Assembly: GCA_025677815.1 (NCBI GenBank)
Contig: JAIXMP010000017.1
Span: 496,001 to 560,000, forward strand
Direction of reading: 5' to 3'
From: Phascolomyces articulosus
Taxonomy: Eukaryota > Mucoromycota > Mucoromycetes > Mucorales > Lichtheimiaceae
Length of the DNA stretch: 64,000 nt
How positions within the stretch are numbered: position 1 is the stretch's first letter; each line of letters begins with the position of its first letter. The notes below the pieces were generated by a model that was not told where the DNA came from, did no database searches, and saw only the letters and a program-made list of their open reading frames with translations. This document shows, piece by piece, positions 12,324-23,235 of the stretch. The position numbers were made by a program, and so were the translations under genes.

Positions 12324-13166
12324 ATGTTTGTTATTATACTCAACACTCTTGTAGCCGTACTTCGGGTTCCGATTTATGCCATCGTTTACTGGAAAACAAA
12401 AAGAAATCACTTTTGCAACTACTATCCTGTATGGCTTCTAGCTATCGCCGCATGGGTGCATGATGGGGCATGTCTCTATTATACAATAGTGCAACCCGAA
12501 GAACTCGATGAAACAATGAGTTTCTTTGAATCCATTGCCTTTTTTAATTATTTCAAAGCTATTTTGATCTTAGCAACTGGTGTCTGGTACTGTTTAACAT
12601 TTAGCAAAAATATTAGTAAGGAGCAAGAAGAAGGGGGAGACAACGTTAAAGAAGAAAGGCTTCCAACATTATTTACATTCCCGTTATCCAGATACAAGTT
12701 CAAATGGGGATTTTTTTTTCTATCAGTTATCTTTACTACAGTGGTCTATGCAAGAGATTCCTCCAATGTGACAAAGGACACTCCATTCCCAAACTCTCGA
12801 TTCCTTCTTCTTCATAATGTATTACAATATATCATTTTTCTCGTCAAGAAATCAAACAAGACGTCTGATGGTAAAATCATTCGCCTCTGGAATATGCCAT
12901 CGTCGTTTCTCGTATATCTTTGCTTTACGACAACGATACCCATCAATACATTATTCCAATCCATTTTACTCCTATGGAACACGGCTATGTCTTCCTCTAC
13001 TTGGATGAACACCCCAACCATGACCGTAGTGTCGTGGTATATTTTTATTGCTGAAGTAATGATAGTATCTCAATCGCTCTATGGTACACTCACTGAGTTA
13101 ATTTATTGGCCACACCTTGATGATGATAATCGTCGTTTAAGACGAGGCTATGAAAATATTGCATAA
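12324..13166 (+). CDS. multi-TM membrane protein, island family member 2
   Basis: Single exon, 280 residues, starting MFVIILNTLVAVLRVPIYAI. About seven hydrophobic segments can be read. A charged acidic loop (KEQEEGGDNVKEE) near residue 105 precedes the family segment PLSRYKFKW. LCFTTTIPINTLFQSILLLW and a C-terminal IYWPHLDDDN match the paralogues. From 12340 onward the gene lies inside the left arm of the large inverted repeat and is duplicated at 22329-23155; only the first 16 bases of the frame are unique to this copy. Function unknown. It converges with the gene B copy at 13522. Confidence 0.8.
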   Translation: MFVIILNTLVAVLRVPIYAIVYWKTKRNHFCNYYPVWLLAIAAWVHDGACLYYTIVQPEELDETMSFFESIAFFNYFKAILILATGVWYCLTFSKNISKEQEEGGDNVKEERLPTLFTFPLSRYKFKWGFFFLSVIFTTVVYARDSSNVTKDTPFPNSRFLLLHNVLQYIIFLVKKSNKTSDGKIIRLWNMPSSFLVYLCFTTTIPINTLFQSILLLWNTAMSSSTWMNTPTMTVVSWYIFIAEVMIVSQSLYGTLTELIYWPHLDDDNRRLRRGYENIA

Positions 13167-15195
13167 ATAAAAAAAACAACGTTCTTGAGTATTTTTTTTA
13201 AAAAAAATTATATGCTATTTCGATGCTATATACAACATGGAGATGACTGCCCTGCTTTGCCTATTCATTTCATATACATGGAAATTAGAATAATAATAAG
13301 TCAAATTTTATATAGGATAGTGAGTATTAAATTTGTATTTCATAGTATTGTTTTAAAATAATGATATATGTAGGAGTGAATAATAGTTGGTATACTTTTA
13401 GTTGTGAATCAAACGAGGTTGCTAATAATATAACGAAGAAGAGTAATAAAGGATAGTGATAACATAAAAAATTGATTGTATGATTTTTTACAACCAGCAA
13501 GAGGACATGTTGATTATTTATCTACGCTTGATCTGTTTTTGTCTTTTTATTACTGCTGTCATTTGTGGATTGTTTTTTTCGTTTGTTTGTTGTTGATACA
13601 GATGGTGAAAAACATGCGGGTATTTGGATGTCAATTGCTGAAGAGCCGAATTGAACGTTGCTGTCCGAATCACTGATAACATCAAGCATCATAGTTGCTA
13701 ATGTCTTCATGTGGTGAACAACCGTAATTAATGATTTCATTCTTGGAACAAAATCTTCAGGGCCACTTGGATAATGCAACCACTTTTGAGTTCGGTTCAT
13801 TCTACATACGTAGCCTTGAGGACAATCTAAAATTTGAGGTAACATAGAGATTCCTGATGACGATAAAGGAGTTATTACTGTTTCCAAGTTTTCTTTTGAA
13901 TATCCCAATGGAAATGTATAAAGTTAGCATACCTGATAAAGTAAAACCAAACGTTTTGATTTCTCGAACCGATGTTGGAGATTCTTTAAGAAGTTGGATG
14001 AACATATCTTTTAATATTTTTGGGATCTTGAAGCCGGATTCGATAATGGTTTTTTTGCTTGTGATATTCGACTCTTTTCCTGCTTCTACAGTCCCAAATT
14101 CAAAAACCTCAGTTGCGAATCGTATATCTGTCTTATTTCCAATTTGCTTTCTTGCCATAGTAGAAGAAAGTGATTCAGTTGGTGGTGGTGATGATGAAGA
14201 TGGTGCTGACGACGATGAGGATGGTGATGAAGAATCTGTGGTAGTGGATTGAACATGATTGACTCGATTAGAAGTCGACTTGCTACTTGTTTCGCCTCTA
14301 AAACATATGTATACTTTTGAATCAGCCATTTGGAGTCACCATATAATATGTGTACATAAATGTATATATAAATGCATGTAAAAATAATTATATCCACTTA
14401 CGAGATCGCATCAATAGTACTAGCATAAAAACAAGTATCAATAAGTACCCAGATGTGCTTCATGAGATCTGATTCGCTTCTTCTTTTAGCGAGATACTTG
14501 TAATACATGATATCCAATACTTTTGAAATTGATGAATCAATCCAATGTAAATCAGGTTCTTGCAATGGATGAAAATTATGTTGGATATTAATGTTTCTAA
14601 TTTCATCCAATGATTTCTGTGATTGATGTCAAAATTAGTTGAATGAAGAATCGATTTGTCTGATATAAAAGAAAAAGAAGCAGAATTACCAAGCCTTTGT
14701 ATTTATCAATGTATTCAAGAAGAGGTTTAGGTAATGTCGAAATCACCGGCACGCTTTCATTTTTGATTTCTTCCAATTCTTGTTTAGTAAAATAGTTCAA
14801 CCAATCTTTATCGTCTGGGTCCAATACCAAAGAACACGCGAGGCTAATGAAGAAGAAAAAAGAAAGAAAGAAAGAGAAAGAGAAAAAAATGTTAGTACGT
14901 GATGCAGACAAGTCGCTTGCATGGAAAACGTAAAGATAAAAGTTATTTACTGTTCATGAGTGACCCCCAAGGCCATTTTCTTCATTTGGTGTTCAACTTT
15001 CTTGCCTGTTGAGAGTTGCCACATTTTGTTGTCATCAAGATCGTTAAACATTTTTGAAATTATTTTTTTGTTATCATCTGTTAATTTTTTGTTTTTGTTT
15101 GATGACTTTGAGGACGAATCGTTGGCAGGAGTAGTGGTAAATTCTGAGGGTGCTGGTGCTGGTGCTGATGTAGAACTAGAAGTAAAATGAAAAGC
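12340..15195 (+). repeat. left arm of a 2,856-bp inverted repeat
   Basis: Every position x in this arm pairs with position 35495 minus x on the opposite strand of 20300-23155. All reading frames and the intergenic stretches I compared are the same in both arms; I saw no mismatch, although I could not align every base by tool. The outer limit is the C/T difference at 12339 (partner 23156) and the inner limit is the G/C difference at 15196 (partner 20299). The arm carries a membrane-protein gene and the C-terminal exons of gene B, facing each other. Confidence 0.9.
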
Positions 15196-15782
15196 GTAAG
15201 ACTTCCTTTGTTGCTGTTCACCAACGCGGATATCTTGGACAATTATACCTCTATGTCTTTTTTGATGAGAATTCTCCTCTCCGGCAATGTTACTAATGTC
15301 ATTGTTATCTTTTATATAAAATAAGATAATTATAAGTATAATGTGCTATTTTCTAACTATTAAATGATAATTATTACTAATAATTTGAGATTGATGCATC
15401 ACATCACTAGCTACTACTTGTGCACCATTGTTTAGTTCAGTATTCCGCAAATGATGATCTACTATGTATGTTGTATTAAAAATAAAAAGATGTATATAAA
15501 TTTTACAACAGTGCTTTTTACGATATATTGATTCTATATCTAAAATTATACCATGTTGATCATCTATGCGAGGTCGTTTCGAAGATCTTACTAATTCCGG
15601 GTCAGATGAATTATTTCTATCTTCTAACGTTGTAGTTGATAGATGGTCGTCTTTACCAATTACTACACTCTGCCGTTGCTGCTGCGATTGTGATTCCAAA
15701 GCTTGTTGGCTTTGTGGTGTCGGGGAGGAGTGGATTTTGGTTTGCGTCTATACAAACCACTTCTAGATTTTTTACCTGACAT
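13522..15782 (-). CDS. gene B, left copy: lineage-expanded fungal protein with own N-terminus
   Basis: Minus-strand exons 15782-15776, 15701-15552, 15461-15378, 15308-14951, 14843-14690, 14616-14402, 14297-13933 and 13853-13522 close in phase to about 554 residues. The first 118 residues come from the spacer and contain a basic SSKRPRIDD stretch that could be a nuclear localisation signal. The last 436 are encoded in the repeat arm. They include LACSLVLDPDDKDWLNYF, LHWIDSSISKVLDIMYYKYL, a GETSSKS start to a Ser-rich linker, RKQIGNKTDIRF...FEFGTVEAGKE, and GYVCRMNRTQKWLHYPSGPE. From memory, similar proteins are numerous in Mucoromycota genomes; I know no proven function. The D...E...E-AGK pattern is reminiscent of PD-(D/E)XK nucleases, as inference only. 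The first two introns are the least certain part. Confidence 0.7.
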
Positions 15783-16184
15783 TATTATATCAATAGAAAG
15801 AGTATTTACACAACAAAAGGAATAATATGTAAAAGAAAAGTATTATTATTGCTTAATTGATTATTATTGCCTTTTAACTCATTTATATACATCAGACGTC
15901 TGTTTATTAACGATATATTACAGTAATATTATTCACGTTACTAACTAGAGAAAAAAGGAGGTATCTCGTGTAATATTTAAATATGAACATATATAACATG
16001 TTCTCTGTATTATTATAACTTTACAACTATGATTCGAAATAGAAGAAATTCTATCGTTGGTAAAAAAAATTCAATTGTTTATTATCAATCACTGTTAGAT
16101 ATCTCTACTGTTATTAGTGTGGTATATATATATATATATTTCATCATTAATAGTGATAATTGTTGTTTGATCCAAATGTATATC

Positions 16185-17523
16185 TTATAATCCAATTTTA
16201 TAAGCTATTACTGGTGAATTTGACAATCTTAACTCTTTTTGATCATCAGGAACACCAATGCTACGTTTAACTGCTTCGTCAAGAGCGCCTTTAACTGCTG
16301 GAACAAGGGCATCTGGTTTCACTGCAGTGGCATTATCCACTCCAAAATCAAAACCTACAATATCAACAGCATGCTCTTTATTTCTGTAGTGAATAATCTG
16401 CCTGCCATCGTTATCAAGTCCAGTAACCACGCGCTTAAACGATCCCCAGCGAAATCGATCCCAACGAACTTGGTTGTTAGTTGCTGATACTAATTATATG
16501 AAATATCAAGTTTATCAATCTGACCATTTCTAACATTAATATCAAGTGACCAAAATAGTAAACTCACGCATCTCATCCCTGAAATAAGAGGCAATTGTAC
16601 GTCTTATTCCATGTACAGGTCTCTCATAAGCAGACTCGTGATCCCTGTCATTCCCATCAACACCATCTGTTATATCCTCATTATTATCCTGCTCTGTAAC
16701 ATCCCTTATATTCTCGTCATCTGATAGTGATAGTAGATAATTCGATTCAAAATTTATTATATGTTTATTAATTAATACCAATTATTGATCATTTTTGTTT
16801 CTATATAAAAAGTACATACGACTTACCCTGCTCTTGCTGATCAATATGTTCTTTTAAAAACAATGTTAATAACAATAAATGTAATGCTAAAGAATCATAG
16901 AAACGACTATATACCTCTGCATTTTTCTATGAATTCATCAATGCCAACCCATTTTTGCCGATGCATAATTTGAAGCATCTATATACCAATTTCAGTATTT
17001 CTAATAATACACTCCACAAGATATATCTTACCTGTAGTGCAGAACGTACCTGCTCCACCCCAGTCTTCTTCATGTCGAGTAGAGATAAATAAAGCGATAT
17101 CTAATCAAACAACCTTGACATCATATTAATGCGAGAATCGATATCCCTACGCCAGATTTCCGCAAGCTTTTTTCGATCAGCTGAATCCGTTGGTACTTTT
17201 TGATTATTGATAATTTCTATCTTTGCCTTTAGCTTCGCCATCAGGACATTAACCTTTTTAACTTCTTCGTATGCTGTTCTGATCTCTGTAGTTGTTGCGC
17301 CTAAAAGACGATTCGAAATCTTGATGATATGCCCATATTCTAGACAATAGAATTAGTTAATAATCTACCATGCTATATCCCAAAGCTACTATTTCGGACC
17401 TATGCGTTCTTCATCGGTACCGTTGAAAACAAGATGAATAAACATGTTATAAGTGCTAATCTTCCTGGTTGGTTTAGGAAGAAGGGGGCGAATGTTGGAT
17501 GTAATAGAGGTAGTAGATTCCAT
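16185..17523 (-). CDS. unrecognised multi-exon gene in the spacer
   Basis: Coherent coding pieces on the minus strand begin at ATG 17523 (MESTTSITSNIRPLLPKPTR). They continue from 17339 (EYGHIIKISNRLLGATTTEI, then TAYEEVKKVNVLMAKLKAKI) and near 16992 (MLQIMHRQKWVGIDEFIEKC). An acidic segment follows (DVTEQDNNEDITDGVDGNDR) with GIRRTIASYFRDEM. The last exon ends at 16185 with TNNQVRWDRFRWGSFKR, VDIVGFDFGVDNATA and DEAVKRSIGVPDDQKELRL. Several junctions fit phase, notably CAG-G|GTAAGT into DDE and C|GTGAGT into the last exon. Others, especially the donor of the first exon (GTACCG at 17420 or GTCCGA) and the end of the second, are uncertain. No domain recognised. It lies tandem with and upstream of the left gene B copy. 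Confidence 0.5.
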
Positions 17524-17750
17524 TGTAAAATAATGAAGAAAAAGAATATTGAAAAATAAAAAGAACACTGTGTTATGCATTATGTGGCGTGGCGATAACG
17601 TGTGTTGCGGGATACGAAAGTTAAGAGTATATTTAGGGAGGATTTTAAGCAATGTACTCTTAACCATATATGCATCATAAGCGCTCAATTTGGGTCTGAA
17701 AAGGAAATGAAATCAGGCCGCCTGGGGAACAATATAAATAGTAGCTGAAT

Positions 17751-18412
17751 TTAAATAACCTCTTTATGTTCAACGTCACTATTGGGTGATCCCTTTGCAC
17801 GATTTTTGGTAGACTCTTTCCAATCTACGATGGCTTTGCTATAGTAATGCTTCAACTGATCATGCTGCCTCGCGCGATGAGTAATAGCTCAAAGGTATAG
17901 ACATCTGATACTAGTTTATTTCCTAAAATACCATTGCATTAATCTTTGTTGCTAGTACGCTCTACTAATGGATTATTATATTTTTATTTGAATTCAAGAT
18001 GTGAAATCTGCTACAAGGAAAATCTCCCATCTCTTTGGTAAAAAAATACACTATGGATATTTTTTCTTCTTCTTCTTCTTCTTCTCCTTCAGGGTGGCTT
18101 TTGATGATAGCTAGCACTGACTGATTAAGTTCAGCATTACTAGTTTTCTCCCTCAAGTACCCGAGTACATTCAGCAGCACTGAACTGATTAAATTCAGCA
18201 TTACTGGAGGATGTGCGCTTTACAACTTATTTAGAAGTGTTTAGTATCCTATCAATTATTTTTCAGGGTGGCTTTTGATGATAGCTAGCACTGACTGATT
18301 AAGTTCAGCATTACTAGTTTTCTCCCTCAAGTACCCGAGTACATTCAGCAGCACTGAACTGATTAAATTCAGCATTACTGGAGGATGTGCGCTTTACAAC
18401 TTATTTAGAAGC
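17751..18412 (-). pseudogene. decayed gene with a duplicated exon segment
   Basis: Minus-strand coding remnants read NAELNQSVLAIIKSHPE, then EKISIVYFFTKEMGDFPC, then NKLVSDVYTFELLLI, then HDQLKHYYSKAIVDWKESTK and a stop at 17751 after SPNSDVEHKEVI. Stops and frame changes separate these pieces (for example two stops after NIIIH and a shift between LLLIARGS and HDQLKHYY), so I read it as a broken gene rather than an exon chain. A run of GAA codons gives an acidic stretch. The upstream part exists twice as a 150-bp direct repeat. Family unknown. Confidence 0.45.
18088..18411. repeat. tandem direct repeat, 150 bp x 2
   Basis: The segment starting TTCAGGGTGGCTTTTGATGA occurs at 18088-18237 and again at 18262-18411, offset 174 bp, with no difference that I can see. 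Each unit also contains two related halves (GATTAAGTTCAGCATTACT and GATTAAATTCAGCATTACT). The 24-bp spacer is unique. It looks like a recent duplication of a coding fragment of the decayed gene. Confidence 0.85.
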
Positions 18413-19916
18413 ATATAATATCTTAACAAAACAAAACATACAGAATCATTAGTACTAACTGGTTTTTTTGTATGAGACACTAACCGGCGCTAGTACCCGA
18501 TTTGCACAAGGATTCCGATATAGTTATTGGTGCAGCAGTTAATATAAGTTAATTATTTCAAAAATCATCAGGATGAGCAGAAAAAGAGAAAGATACAGAG
18601 AGAGAGAATCGGATATTGATATCTATGTTTTTAATGGGAATTTTAGGTAATAATAACGCATGCTTATTGTCCTATTGATTTGGAAGTTTTGATAATATAC
18701 AGATATAACATTCAAGACGACAGTCATATTACTACACGATTGCCACTCGCCTCTTATCTTTCTTACCTCCCATCTATCTGATCACTCGCTCACCCACCCA
18801 ACAAACAACCATACACACATAATGGTCCTCTCCCCAATCTTTTTTACAAGTTATAAAAAAGACAGAATTGATTGTCTATAATATAAATAAATATATTTCA
18901 CATAACGATACACATTATCATATACACTCCCCGCCAACTGGTTGAATTATTATTGGTTAATACACATCCTTCAAACTAGATTATGCCACTCAGTTCCGTT
19001 CAGGTTGCTCGATTCGGAAAATGAGGCCAATTTCATTATGTGTTGGATGAGCTAATCATCAATCCTTTTTATCTTCGTTATCTTTTTTGTGGTATACAAC
19101 AGTGTGTTCCCTTTTTCTGCACGTCTCCCACGACTTGAGCAATCATACTTGGTCAATCAGCAGGTAGAACCAGATTTTTTTTTTATCTTAATGCTGGTGG
19201 ACCAATTTGCTTGCTACGTAACCTTTACGCTTATATTATCACATTTTAATACGCATTTAATGCATCACTGATTTCTCTCAAAGAATCTTCTGGTTCAAAA
19301 TAAATATCTTTTATACCAAAACATAGATTTTCCACTTTAGTTGGTCGTTTTTTTGAATACGGTTAGAAAAATGGTTCCGTTTATGGTCCACCGTAAACAT
19401 TCGTTGGCTCATTTTCTTGCCAACGAGCTCAACATAGTATTTCTTATACTGTCTCAGTTTCTATTTTATCACAATAATAGAAAGGGGGCTGTAGTAAAAA
19501 AAAATAAGTTGATCGCTGCAAATTTATTCATAGTTCAGTTGACTACATGTATTCAAAAGCTTTTGGCTGAAGAGAAACGCTTCAATAGCTACCTATGTAT
19601 ATCCATAATTATATATTAATAAGAATTTCTATATCGTAAAAATCCATAGTGCAATCTGATCAAGCAATAAATAAATACATGATCAACACATATAGAAAAA
19701 ACGAGAATTGTATGTATTATGAAGAAGATATAAATAATGCAAAAGAATTCGATCTATACATTATATTTAACCATTATGATGCTTTGTGATGGATCCAAAT
19801 TTATATATTGTACGCGAAATATGTGGTCGGAGCCCTAAGATAAGTTGTATTTCATATTAAGAAACCATAGTAACGAACCTGTTGAACTCTAGCTTGTTCC
19901 TGCTCATACATTCACC
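18413..19916. other. gene-free part of the spacer
   Basis: AT-rich with pyrimidine-rich stretches near 18720-18800. The part from about 19480 to 19650 has a diverged direct copy near 25270-25420, marked by a shared GGGGGCTGTAGTAAAAAAAA stretch (one G more in the copy). No supportable gene here. Confidence 0.5.
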
Positions 19917-21973
19917 ATGGCGACGTTTTTCGATGGTAGATTATGTTCCTATAGTAACGATGTGCGTACAATAACTATAAGTGGCTTATGTTTATTTCTA
20001 TTTTTATAGCTTTAGAAAAATACGTTCAGGATGAAAAAAATCATCCTTTGACTTTGCAAAGATTTGTGGATGACAATCTCAAAATTCTTGTGTCAAATAT
20101 TAAATTGGACGCCAAGTACCAACAAAGAATCGCCACAATATTTTCTAATATCATAAAAAGAAATAATGTTGAAGTTGTAAGCACTGATATATACATTTTA
20201 TATGTTTATGTATTTTTATTTTTATAAGGAAAACTAACCTAAGGTAATATAAAGGTTGAAACTATTGTAGATTGGTCCAAAGCCGCAGAAGCTTTTTTGG
20301 CTTTTCATTTTACTTCTAGTTCTACATCAGCACCAGCACCAGCACCCTCAGAATTTACCACTACTCCTGCCAACGATTCGTCCTCAAAGTCATCAAACAA
20401 AAACAAAAAATTAACAGATGATAACAAAAAAATAATTTCAAAAATGTTTAACGATCTTGATGACAACAAAATGTGGCAACTCTCAACAGGCAAGAAAGTT
20501 GAACACCAAATGAAGAAAATGGCCTTGGGGGTCACTCATGAACAGTAAATAACTTTTATCTTTACGTTTTCCATGCAAGCGACTTGTCTGCATCACGTAC
20601 TAACATTTTTTTCTCTTTCTCTTTCTTTCTTTCTTTTTTCTTCTTCATTAGCCTCGCGTGTTCTTTGGTATTGGACCCAGACGATAAAGATTGGTTGAAC
20701 TATTTTACTAAACAAGAATTGGAAGAAATCAAAAATGAAAGCGTGCCGGTGATTTCGACATTACCTAAACCTCTTCTTGAATACATTGATAAATACAAAG
20801 GCTTGGTAATTCTGCTTCTTTTTCTTTTATATCAGACAAATCGATTCTTCATTCAACTAATTTTGACATCAATCACAGAAATCATTGGATGAAATTAGAA
20901 ACATTAATATCCAACATAATTTTCATCCATTGCAAGAACCTGATTTACATTGGATTGATTCATCAATTTCAAAAGTATTGGATATCATGTATTACAAGTA
21001 TCTCGCTAAAAGAAGAAGCGAATCAGATCTCATGAAGCACATCTGGGTACTTATTGATACTTGTTTTTATGCTAGTACTATTGATGCGATCTCGTAAGTG
21101 GATATAATTATTTTTACATGCATTTATATATACATTTATGTACACATATTATATGGTGACTCCAAATGGCTGATTCAAAAGTATACATATGTTTTAGAGG
21201 CGAAACAAGTAGCAAGTCGACTTCTAATCGAGTCAATCATGTTCAATCCACTACCACAGATTCTTCATCACCATCCTCATCGTCGTCAGCACCATCTTCA
21301 TCATCACCACCACCAACTGAATCACTTTCTTCTACTATGGCAAGAAAGCAAATTGGAAATAAGACAGATATACGATTCGCAACTGAGGTTTTTGAATTTG
21401 GGACTGTAGAAGCAGGAAAAGAGTCGAATATCACAAGCAAAAAAACCATTATCGAATCCGGCTTCAAGATCCCAAAAATATTAAAAGATATGTTCATCCA
21501 ACTTCTTAAAGAATCTCCAACATCGGTTCGAGAAATCAAAACGTTTGGTTTTACTTTATCAGGTATGCTAACTTTATACATTTCCATTGGGATATTCAAA
21601 AGAAAACTTGGAAACAGTAATAACTCCTTTATCGTCATCAGGAATCTCTATGTTACCTCAAATTTTAGATTGTCCTCAAGGCTACGTATGTAGAATGAAC
21701 CGAACTCAAAAGTGGTTGCATTATCCAAGTGGCCCTGAAGATTTTGTTCCAAGAATGAAATCATTAATTACGGTTGTTCACCACATGAAGACATTAGCAA
21801 CTATGATGCTTGATGTTATCAGTGATTCGGACAGCAACGTTCAATTCGGCTCTTCAGCAATTGACATCCAAATACCCGCATGTTTTTCACCATCTGTATC
21901 AACAACAAACAAACGAAAAAAACAATCCACAAATGACAGCAGTAATAAAAAGACAAAAACAGATCAAGCGTAG
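19917..21973 (+). CDS. gene B, right copy: same C-terminus, different N-terminus
   Basis: Exons 19917-19935, 20010-20176, 20255-20544, 20652-20805, 20879-21093, 21198-21562 and 21642-21973 close in phase to about 513 residues. The start ATG sits in a CACCATGG context. The N-terminal 77 residues (MATFFDALEKYVQDEK, LQRFVDDNLKILVSNIKLDA) lie in the spacer and are unrelated to those of the left copy. From the Gly/Ala codon at 20300 the sequence is shared with the left copy for 436 residues. The shared part has D339, E348, E353 and K356 in the TDIRF...EFGTVEAGKE stretch and a C-terminal lysine-rich tail (NKRKKQSTNDSSNKKTKTD). The start exon is only 19 nt and is the weakest call. A diverged, broken relative of this N-terminal half lies at 25272-25907. 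Confidence 0.72.
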
Positions 21974-23155
21974 ATAAATAATCAACATGTCCTCTTGCTG
22001 GTTGTAAAAAATCATACAATCAATTTTTTATGTTATCACTATCCTTTATTACTCTTCTTCGTTATATTATTAGCAACCTCGTTTGATTCACAACTAAAAG
22101 TATACCAACTATTATTCACTCCTACATATATCATTATTTTAAAACAATACTATGAAATACAAATTTAATACTCACTATCCTATATAAAATTTGACTTATT
22201 ATTATTCTAATTTCCATGTATATGAAATGAATAGGCAAAGCAGGGCAGTCATCTCCATGTTGTATATAGCATCGAAATAGCATATAATTTTTTTTAAAAA
22301 AAATACTCAAGAACGTTGTTTTTTTTATTTATGCAATATTTTCATAGCCTCGTCTTAAACGACGATTATCATCATCAAGGTGTGGCCAATAAATTAACTC
22401 AGTGAGTGTACCATAGAGCGATTGAGATACTATCATTACTTCAGCAATAAAAATATACCACGACACTACGGTCATGGTTGGGGTGTTCATCCAAGTAGAG
22501 GAAGACATAGCCGTGTTCCATAGGAGTAAAATGGATTGGAATAATGTATTGATGGGTATCGTTGTCGTAAAGCAAAGATATACGAGAAACGACGATGGCA
22601 TATTCCAGAGGCGAATGATTTTACCATCAGACGTCTTGTTTGATTTCTTGACGAGAAAAATGATATATTGTAATACATTATGAAGAAGAAGGAATCGAGA
22701 GTTTGGGAATGGAGTGTCCTTTGTCACATTGGAGGAATCTCTTGCATAGACCACTGTAGTAAAGATAACTGATAGAAAAAAAAATCCCCATTTGAACTTG
22801 TATCTGGATAACGGGAATGTAAATAATGTTGGAAGCCTTTCTTCTTTAACGTTGTCTCCCCCTTCTTCTTGCTCCTTACTAATATTTTTGCTAAATGTTA
22901 AACAGTACCAGACACCAGTTGCTAAGATCAAAATAGCTTTGAAATAATTAAAAAAGGCAATGGATTCAAAGAAACTCATTGTTTCATCGAGTTCTTCGGG
23001 TTGCACTATTGTATAATAGAGACATGCCCCATCATGCACCCATGCGGCGATAGCTAGAAGCCATACAGGATAGTAGTTGCAAAAGTGATTTCTTTTTGTT
23101 TTCCAGTAAACGATGGCATAAATCGGAACCCGAAGTACGGCTACAAGAGTGTTGA
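20300..23155 (-). repeat. right arm of the 2,856-bp inverted repeat
   Basis: Reverse-complement partner of 12340-15195 (coordinates sum to 35495). It carries the C-terminal exons of the right gene B copy and a second copy of membrane-protein member 2 that lacks its start. Beyond 23155 the flank is still recognisably related to the flank of the left arm, but diverged. Confidence 0.9.
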
Positions 23156-23171
23156 ATATAATAAATAGTAT
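22329..23171 (-). pseudogene. start-less copy of membrane-protein member 2
   Basis: Codons 7 to the end are identical to the gene at 12324-13166. At the position of the start codon this copy has ATA. The frame stays open upstream for about 37 codons to a TAG, reading LHLFFIQLILFIIFNTLVAV, without any ATG. The next in-frame ATG would remove about 60 residues including the first two hydrophobic segments. Compared with the left gene, roughly 70 bp between the shared upstream block and the start appear to be missing. It is probably non-functional unless an upstream exon supplies a start. Confidence 0.6.
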
Positions 23172-23235
23172 GAGTTGTATGAAAAATAAATGAAGAATAA
23201 CGTACCACGTACTGCTGAGCTTTCCTATGTAACAC

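Larger units (their letters stand above)
15196..20299. other. spacer of the inverted repeat
   Basis: This unique 5.1-kb segment lies between the two arms. It holds the N-terminal exons of both gene B copies at its two ends, each reading outward. Between them are an unknown multi-exon gene (16185-17523), a decayed gene (17751-18412) and AT-rich DNA. Recombination between the arms would invert this segment without changing either gene B reading frame. Confidence 0.75.

Noticed and set aside
13857..14252. 131-codon plus-strand frame opposite gene B exon 6 (and its mirror at 21243-21638)
   Set aside because: It is antisense to the coding exon and its apparent Asp-rich end is the complement of the Ser-rich linker; a shadow frame.
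14960..15190. 76-codon frame starting MTPKAIFF (and mirror 20305-20535)
   Set aside because: Antisense to exon 4 of gene B; no independent support.
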